Shown here: positions 59,960 to 64,000 of the stretch, piece by piece
Position numbering within the stretch: the stretch's first letter is position 1
How the letters are laid out: every line of letters begins with the position of its first letter
Source of the DNA: PALSA-693 sp963780345
Lineage (GTDB): Bacteria; Actinomycetota; Acidimicrobiia; Acidimicrobiales; Palsa-688
Direction: 5' to 3'
DNA: 64,000 nt
Assembly (NCBI GenBank): GCA_963780345.1
Contig: CAWABU010000004.1
Coordinates: forward strand, 248,001-312,000
Program-made: the position numbers and the translations under genes
Notes under the pieces: generated by a model
Databases searched by the model: none
The model's input: only the letters and a program-made list of their open reading frames with translations
What the model was told of the DNA's origin: nothing

Positions 59960-61336
59960 ATGCGTGTCACTCCTCGTCATCGGCGCCTGTCCGCGGTCGG
60001 TCTGGTTGCCCTCGTGCTCGTCGCCGCGGCGTGCGGGTCGAGTTCCAAGTCGAGCTCCAACCCGACCACATCGCCGACCACGGCGGGGACGGGTGGATCG
60101 GTGACGACAGCGGCGGCAGGAAGCGCGGGAAGCGCAACCGCGGCGGCGCCCGCCACCGGCAAGCCGTACAAGATCGGATGGATCATCGACCTGAGCGGCA
60201 ATGGGGGCCTCAACACCCCCTACAACGACGCCCTTACCTCCGCCGTCAAGGCAGCCAACGTCGCGGGCGGCATCCACGGCCATTCCATCGATCTGGTCAC
60301 CTGTGACGCCCAGGAAAACAACAACGCCGCAGCCGCCTGCGGCCAGGAGATGGTGTCCAAGAAAGTGATCGGTGTACTGGCCTTCTCGCAGGAGCAGACC
60401 TACATGCCGTATCTGCAGGCTGCCGGCATCCCGGCTCTGACCGACGGAGGCCAGCCGCTGCTGTACACCGACTCGGTGTCATTTATCACCAACGACCTCA
60501 ACGCCGACGTCTCCGGCGGTTATGTAGCCTTGCTGGCCCAGGCCGGGTGCAAGAGCGTGAGCTTGCTCTACGCCATCCCGGGCGCGCCCGCCGCGGCCAT
60601 CAACATCTTTGTCAACTCTGCGGAGGCCACGGCGAAGAAGTTCAATATCGACTTCAAGGGCAGTGTCACCGTTCCCAGCAACGCCCCCGACCTCTCGGCC
60701 TACGTGATCGAGGCGGCCAACAAGGGGGCCCAGTGCATCGAGAACCTGGCCGCCGGGCCCCAGGCCATCAGCGCCCTGAAGGCGCTGGTACCGCTGGCGC
60801 AGGAGGGGAAGTTCCAGAAGACCATCATCTGCACCGCCTGCCTGTCCATCCCCGGCACGGCGGCGGCTGAAACGCCGCTGATCAACCAGCTTGGCAATCA
60901 CATCATCCTGCTCGGCGCCTCGGACCCGCCCCAGGACACGCAGAACCCGGTCGTGGTCAAGTGGGTGCACGATCAATCGGCCTACAACCCGTCTCACACC
61001 CCGGACCTGGAGGCGGTGAGCGGCACCAACTGGGTCGACCTGCAGCTCCTGTTGCAGGCCGGGAATGCGAAATATCCCAACGTGACGTCGGCGAGCGTCC
61101 TCGATTACCTCAACCACGTGACGAACTTCTGGCCGGGCCTCTACCCGGCAGAGTCGTTCACCAAGCCCATCTCGAATCCGTTCGGTCCCCGGGACTTCGG
61201 GGCGTGGGTGGCCAACTACGGCTGGACGCCCAACGGGCAGAACCTGCCTCGCATATCCCCTTACGTTTCGGTGCTCGATGGCAGTACCAGCAATAACCCC
61301 GTGCCGGCCGGCTTCAACGCCAGCAACTACGAGTAG
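59960..61336 (+). CDS. ABC transporter substrate-binding lipoprotein (branched-chain amino acid type)
   Basis: A 458-aa lipoprotein. The signal peptide ends in a lipobox (LVLVAAACGSS, Cys near residue 26), followed by a Ser/Thr/Ala linker. The mature part is a periplasmic-binding-protein type 1 fold: KIGWIIDLSGNGG, an NPYNDALTSAVKAANVAGGIHG-like block, VTCDAQENNNAAAACGQEMVSKKVIGVL and a large C-terminal lobe. Related LivJ-like proteins bind amino acids, amides or other small ligands. ATG 59960 follows AAGGGGG. No permease or ATPase genes follow; the next gene is convergent. An orphan receptor is possible, or its transporter lies elsewhere. Confidence 0.85.
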   Translation: MRVTPRHRRLSAVGLVALVLVAAACGSSSKSSSNPTTSPTTAGTGGSVTTAAAGSAGSATAAAPATGKPYKIGWIIDLSGNGGLNTPYNDALTSAVKAANVAGGIHGHSIDLVTCDAQENNNAAAACGQEMVSKKVIGVLAFSQEQTYMPYLQAAGIPALTDGGQPLLYTDSVSFITNDLNADVSGGYVALLAQAGCKSVSLLYAIPGAPAAAINIFVNSAEATAKKFNIDFKGSVTVPSNAPDLSAYVIEAANKGAQCIENLAAGPQAISALKALVPLAQEGKFQKTIICTACLSIPGTAAAETPLINQLGNHIILLGASDPPQDTQNPVVVKWVHDQSAYNPSHTPDLEAVSGTNWVDLQLLLQAGNAKYPNVTSASVLDYLNHVTNFWPGLYPAESFTKPISNPFGPRDFGAWVANYGWTPNGQNLPRISPYVSVLDGSTSNNPVPAGFNASNYE

Positions 61337-61367
61337 CGGTCGACCTGGTGCCCTGCCATCCGGTCCA

Positions 61368-62195
61368 TTAGCAGTCGAGAGTCGCCCACGCCCCATAGAA
61401 GGTGGGATAAGCAAATACCGCGCTGGCATCGGAGAGTTCCGCGGTGAGCCGATCTTGCAGTGTCGCGGGCTGGATCTCCTCAACGGTGGCGACGTTGACG
61501 CGCTCCATCAGCGGACTGAGGGTGCGCACGATACCCGCGAGCAGGGCCGCCCCATCGGGGTTGTCGGGACCGAAGCAGTGCTGGAGACCAATCATCCCCT
61601 GCGGCTCCAGCCCCGCATCTTGGAGCGTGGACCACAGCTTCGGTCCGAGTGAAGGATGGATACCGCTGCGGATGAACACCTCGGCGAGCCACGAAGCCAA
61701 CTGGCCGGCCAGCGGCGTGGGCGGAACGGTTCGCGCCGCATAGATATCCAGCTCGATGGGCACGACCAGCCCCCCGGAGCGAAGGACCGTCGCCTGGGTC
61801 CGCAACACCGCGGACGGGTCAGACACGTACATGAGCACCAGCCGCCCGGTGACCGCATCGAACGGGCCCCCGGGGGCCGGGCGGTGGATGTCACCGACCG
61901 CGAAGCGAACGTTGGTGGCTTTTCGCTCTTGCGCCCGCCAGGTGGCCCTGGCCACGGCGTCCGGCGACGCGTCGATGCCCACGACCGTCCCGGTGGGCCC
62001 GACCATCTCCGCCGCGAGGAGGCTGACATCGCCTGCCCCCGAGCCGAGATCGAGGACTGCCATCCCGGGCTTGATCCCGGCCATCTCGAGGATGGTGCGG
62101 GTAGCCGGTCCGAGCGCTCGCCCCTGCAGACGCAAACGCTCGAGCTCAGCATCGTCGTTGCCGAGCTGGTACCCGACCTCAGTGTCGGCCGTCAT
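61368..62195 (-). CDS. Class I SAM-dependent methyltransferase (UbiE-like)
   Basis: A 275-aa Rossmann methyltransferase. Motif I VLDLGSGAGDVSLLAAEMVG (about residues 47-66), motif II acidic residue in VVGIDASPDAV, FAVGDIHRPAPGGPFDAVTG (motif III) and VLRSGGLVVPIELD are present. The N-terminal EVGYQLGNDDAELERLRLQG pattern is common in methyltransferases of natural-product and quinone-type pathways. The ATG overlaps the stop of the DUF4395 gene by 4 bp; it is the last gene of a three-gene operon. Substrate not predictable. Confidence 0.82.
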   Translation of the reverse strand: MTADTEVGYQLGNDDAELERLRLQGRALGPATRTILEMAGIKPGMAVLDLGSGAGDVSLLAAEMVGPTGTVVGIDASPDAVARATWRAQERKATNVRFAVGDIHRPAPGGPFDAVTGRLVLMYVSDPSAVLRTQATVLRSGGLVVPIELDIYAARTVPPTPLAGQLASWLAEVFIRSGIHPSLGPKLWSTLQDAGLEPQGMIGLQHCFGPDNPDGAALLAGIVRTLSPLMERVNVATVEEIQPATLQDRLTAELSDASAVFAYPTFYGAWATLDC

Positions 62196-62788
62196 GTCAT
62201 CACCTCCAGGTTCGATGAAAGGTCAGGTCCGTCCGGAGAGGACCCCGATGGTGCGGCGCAGGCCCCATGGGGGCAGATCTCAAACGCCTCGTGCCTTCGG
62301 GCCCAGCCCCGGCGCACGAGCAGGCCGTAGAACTCGCACCCCAAACACAGGCCCAGCACGGACTCGAGCCACATGAGGGCCAGACACAGCAAGCACACCG
62401 AGCGGGGCAGCCACCCCCGAATGCCAACATTCGTGATTACCGCCATGGCCCCCGACATGGTCAATCCGAGGGTCCACGCAAAGCGCTTCGGCTTCGCCGA
62501 CACCCAGTACGGCGACTCTCGCCGGGTCATCCAGCCCGCCAGCAGGCCGATGGGGCTGCGCGACAGGCCGGCCGTCAACCGCACCGCGAACTCGACGAAG
62601 AAGAAGACGGCCACGATCTGCAACGGCAAGTAACGCCGCTCGAAATAGGCGTAGCTGAAGGCCACCGCTCCCATCAGCATGGTCAGGCCGGCCGCCGCCC
62701 GCGCTTCGTTTTCGTTGATGACTGGCATCAGGTTCGGGGCGGGGCCGCTGCCATCTTCACGCTGATCGGGGTCCAAGCGGATAACCAC
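62192..62788 (-). CDS. DUF4395 family membrane protein
   Basis: A 198-aa membrane protein with four hydrophobic segments and the family features: an N-terminal NENEARAAAGL block, CLLCLALMWLESVLGLCLGC (three Cys in two pairs: CLLC and CLGC) and EFYGLLVRR. The Cys pairs suggest metal or sulfur chemistry. GTG 62788 follows AAGGAG after an A7 run. It lies 16 bp after the aminotransferase stop and overlaps the methyltransferase gene by 4 bp. DUF4395 proteins are frequently next to thioredoxin or sulfurtransferase genes, which fits a desulfurase neighbour. Confidence 0.78.
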   Translation of the reverse strand: MVIRLDPDQREDGSGPAPNLMPVINENEARAAAGLTMLMGAVAFSYAYFERRYLPLQIVAVFFFVEFAVRLTAGLSRSPIGLLAGWMTRRESPYWVSAKPKRFAWTLGLTMSGAMAVITNVGIRGWLPRSVCLLCLALMWLESVLGLCLGCEFYGLLVRRGWARRHEAFEICPHGACAAPSGSSPDGPDLSSNLEVMT

Positions 62789-62804
62789 CTGCGTCTCCTT
62801 TTTT

Positions 62805-64000
62805 TCAAACGAGTTCGACGACGGATCGGTCGAGGAACTCCTTCAGGAAGGCCTCGAGCCGGTAGGCGTCGGCAAAGGTCGACGCCAGTCCGAATGAGAT
62901 CCGGATGGCTGACGGGAACTGGTGGTGCCGGCGTCGAACCTCGTCGCGGAACTCGGGGTAGGAGACCCGTTGGGGTCGGCCAAACCACCGGCCCAGTTCT
63001 TCTCTGGAGAAGTGGTGGGCCGCCTCGGCCGCGCCGGGGTTGCAGAAGCATCCGGTGCGGAGCGAAATGTTGGCCTCGTTGGCCAGCTCCTCCACCCGCA
63101 GATCGTCGATGGGCAGACCGTCACGATCGTGCATTGAGAAGGTTACGGTCCCGCCCCGCCCGGCCGTTCCGTCTGGTCCATGGATCTGCACCAGCTGGCG
63201 GCCGTTGCGATGACGCAGACCGCGGAGCGCATCGAGCGTCCAATCGGTGAGGCAGTGGACCCGGTGGTGAATGGCCTCGAGGCCGACCCGGCAGATGTGC
63301 TCCAGCCCGGTCGCCACGGCCGGCAGACTGAGATAGTCGACGGTCCCGTCCTCGAAGGCGCCCTCGTCGTCGCGGAGGTAGTGACCGTCACCCGCCACAG
63401 AGGCGATCGTGACCGTGCCGCCCGCGAACCAGGGTCGGGCCAGGGCGGCCAGCCGGTCCCTGCGCACCAGCAGGCAGCCGATTCCTGTCGGGAAGCCCAT
63501 CATCTTGTAGAACGAAAGGGTGGCGAAGTCCGGGGCTACCCGGCCGGCATCGAATCGGTTGGTCGGCGCAAACGCAGCAATGTCGAGGAGCACATCCCAT
63601 CCCTCGGCGTGGGCCTCGTCGATCAGATCGAAGGGGTGCTGCACGCCGGAGAAATTGGATTGCGCTGGGAAGGCGAGCAGGTTGCGGGCCCCGGGCCGAC
63701 CGGCCCGCAGGAGCCCGGTCATGGCCTCTCGATCGAGCCGCAGGTCGGATGCCCGGACCGGGGCGTACTGGATGGTGGCACCCCGGCGGCGGGCGAACTC
63801 CCGGATGCCGTTCACCGAATTGTGGTTGTCGGCGGTCAGCAGGAAGGTGCCGCCCGGCGCGAAGCGATAGGACTCGCCGACCAGACGCAGGGCGCCGGTT
63901 GCGTTGGCCGTGAAAATGCAGAGGTAGTCGTCGGCTGAGGCCTTGAAGAAGGCCCGCACCGCCGCCCGGGTTTGCTCGACGAGCGCACTCGATGCCAGGG
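62805..64000 (-). CDS. Class V aminotransferase, Moco-sulfurase/cysteine desulfurase-like (5' end beyond window)
   Basis: The window contains 397 codons; the frame stays open to the right edge (ASSALVEQTRAAVRAFFKAS), so the N-terminus is outside. PLP-enzyme features: TANATGALRLVGESY, LLTADNHNSVNG, DILLDIAAFAPTN-like Asp block, the Schiff-base Lys in LSFYKMMGFPTG, and the active-site loop RTGCFCNPGAAE, with the Cys of the molybdenum-cofactor-sulfurase (ABA3/HxB-type) group. It would mobilise sulfur from cysteine. It is the first gene visible of an operon with the DUF4395 and methyltransferase genes. Confidence 0.82.
   Translation of the reverse strand, partial: LASSALVEQTRAAVRAFFKASADDYLCIFTANATGALRLVGESYRFAPGGTFLLTADNHNSVNGIREFARRRGATIQYAPVRASDLRLDREAMTGLLRAGRPGARNLLAFPAQSNFSGVQHPFDLIDEAHAEGWDVLLDIAAFAPTNRFDAGRVAPDFATLSFYKMMGFPTGIGCLLVRRDRLAALARPWFAGGTVTIASVAGDGHYLRDDEGAFEDGTVDYLSLPAVATGLEHICRVGLEAIHHRVHCLTDWTLDALRGLRHRNGRQLVQIHGPDGTAGRGGTVTFSMHDRDGLPIDDLRVEELANEANISLRTGCFCNPGAAEAAHHFSREELGRWFGRPQRVSYPEFRDEVRRRHHQFPSAIRISFGLASTFADAYRLEAFLKEFLDRSVVELV

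Overview
This 64 kb window is high-GC throughout (strong G/C bias at third codon positions), with many GTG starts, ATGA/GTGA gene overlaps, a SARP-type regulator, LAL/LuxR and TetR regulators, an F420-type LLM oxidoreductase, WXG100 proteins with an FHA-FtsK/EccC ATPase, a DUF222-HNH gene and an actinobacterial-type SOS box. It reads as a chromosomal segment of an actinobacterium (Actinomycetota), probably a soil or uncultured lineage; the genus cannot be fixed from the sequence. No tRNA, rRNA, CRISPR array, transposase or phage gene was seen. Two genes are split by single-base frameshifts, either real mutations or indel errors in GC-rich runs.

Region 1 (about 0.5-22.6 kb) is a candidate biosynthetic locus. 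A divergent left arm holds a flavin-dependent halogenase-like enzyme, a FabG-type ketoreductase, a VAO-family flavo-oxidase and a 1203-aa SARP/AAA/TPR regulator, then an antiporter and an alpha/beta hydrolase. The right arm is one compact plus-strand operon: pyruvate kinase, SnoaL-like protein, acyl-CoA carboxylase beta subunit, long acyl carrier protein, AcpS, FabZ-like protein, ketosynthase, second FabZ-like protein, chain-length-factor-like protein, a frameshifted ketosynthase fused to a degenerate ketosynthase, and a KASIII-like protein. There is no enoyl reductase, so a reducing type II (polyene-like) polyketide/fatty acid pathway is the most economical reading. The two dehydratase-like proteins each lack a different catalytic residue. 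A strong hairpin and a long tandem repeat follow the operon.

Region 2 (23.2-34.7 kb) holds an ECF sigma factor, a nested palindrome, a coupled GMC oxidoreductase / Cys-nucleophile hydrolase / GMC oxidoreductase operon facing a frameshifted LAL-type LuxR regulator, a SnoaL-like protein, HdeD, a small membrane protein and a DipZ-like redoxin whose CxxC motif is degraded.

Region 3 (34.8-39.7 kb) holds a probably leaderless TetR gene with its own operator, coupled to a two-gene ABC exporter of the polyketide-antibiotic type, then an amidohydrolase and a methyltransferase.

Region 4 (39.9-56 kb) is a type VII secretion-like island. FHA-EccC, WXG100, a second small ESX-like protein, a large WXG-like membrane protein and two small genes lie on the minus strand. 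Divergently there is a secreted FN3 protein, MoxR ATPase, DUF58 protein and a transglutaminase-fold protein whose Cys and His are lost, followed by a convergent Ser/Thr kinase. EccB, EccD, EccE and mycosin are absent.

Region 5 (56.3-64 kb) holds a SOS-boxed DUF222-HNH gene next to a LysR (ArgP/LysG-like) gene lacking its DNA-binding half, a perfect 17-bp inverted repeat, an LLM oxidoreductase divergent from a branched-chain-amino-acid-type binding lipoprotein, and an operon of Moco-sulfurase-like class V aminotransferase (running off the window), DUF4395 protein and methyltransferase.
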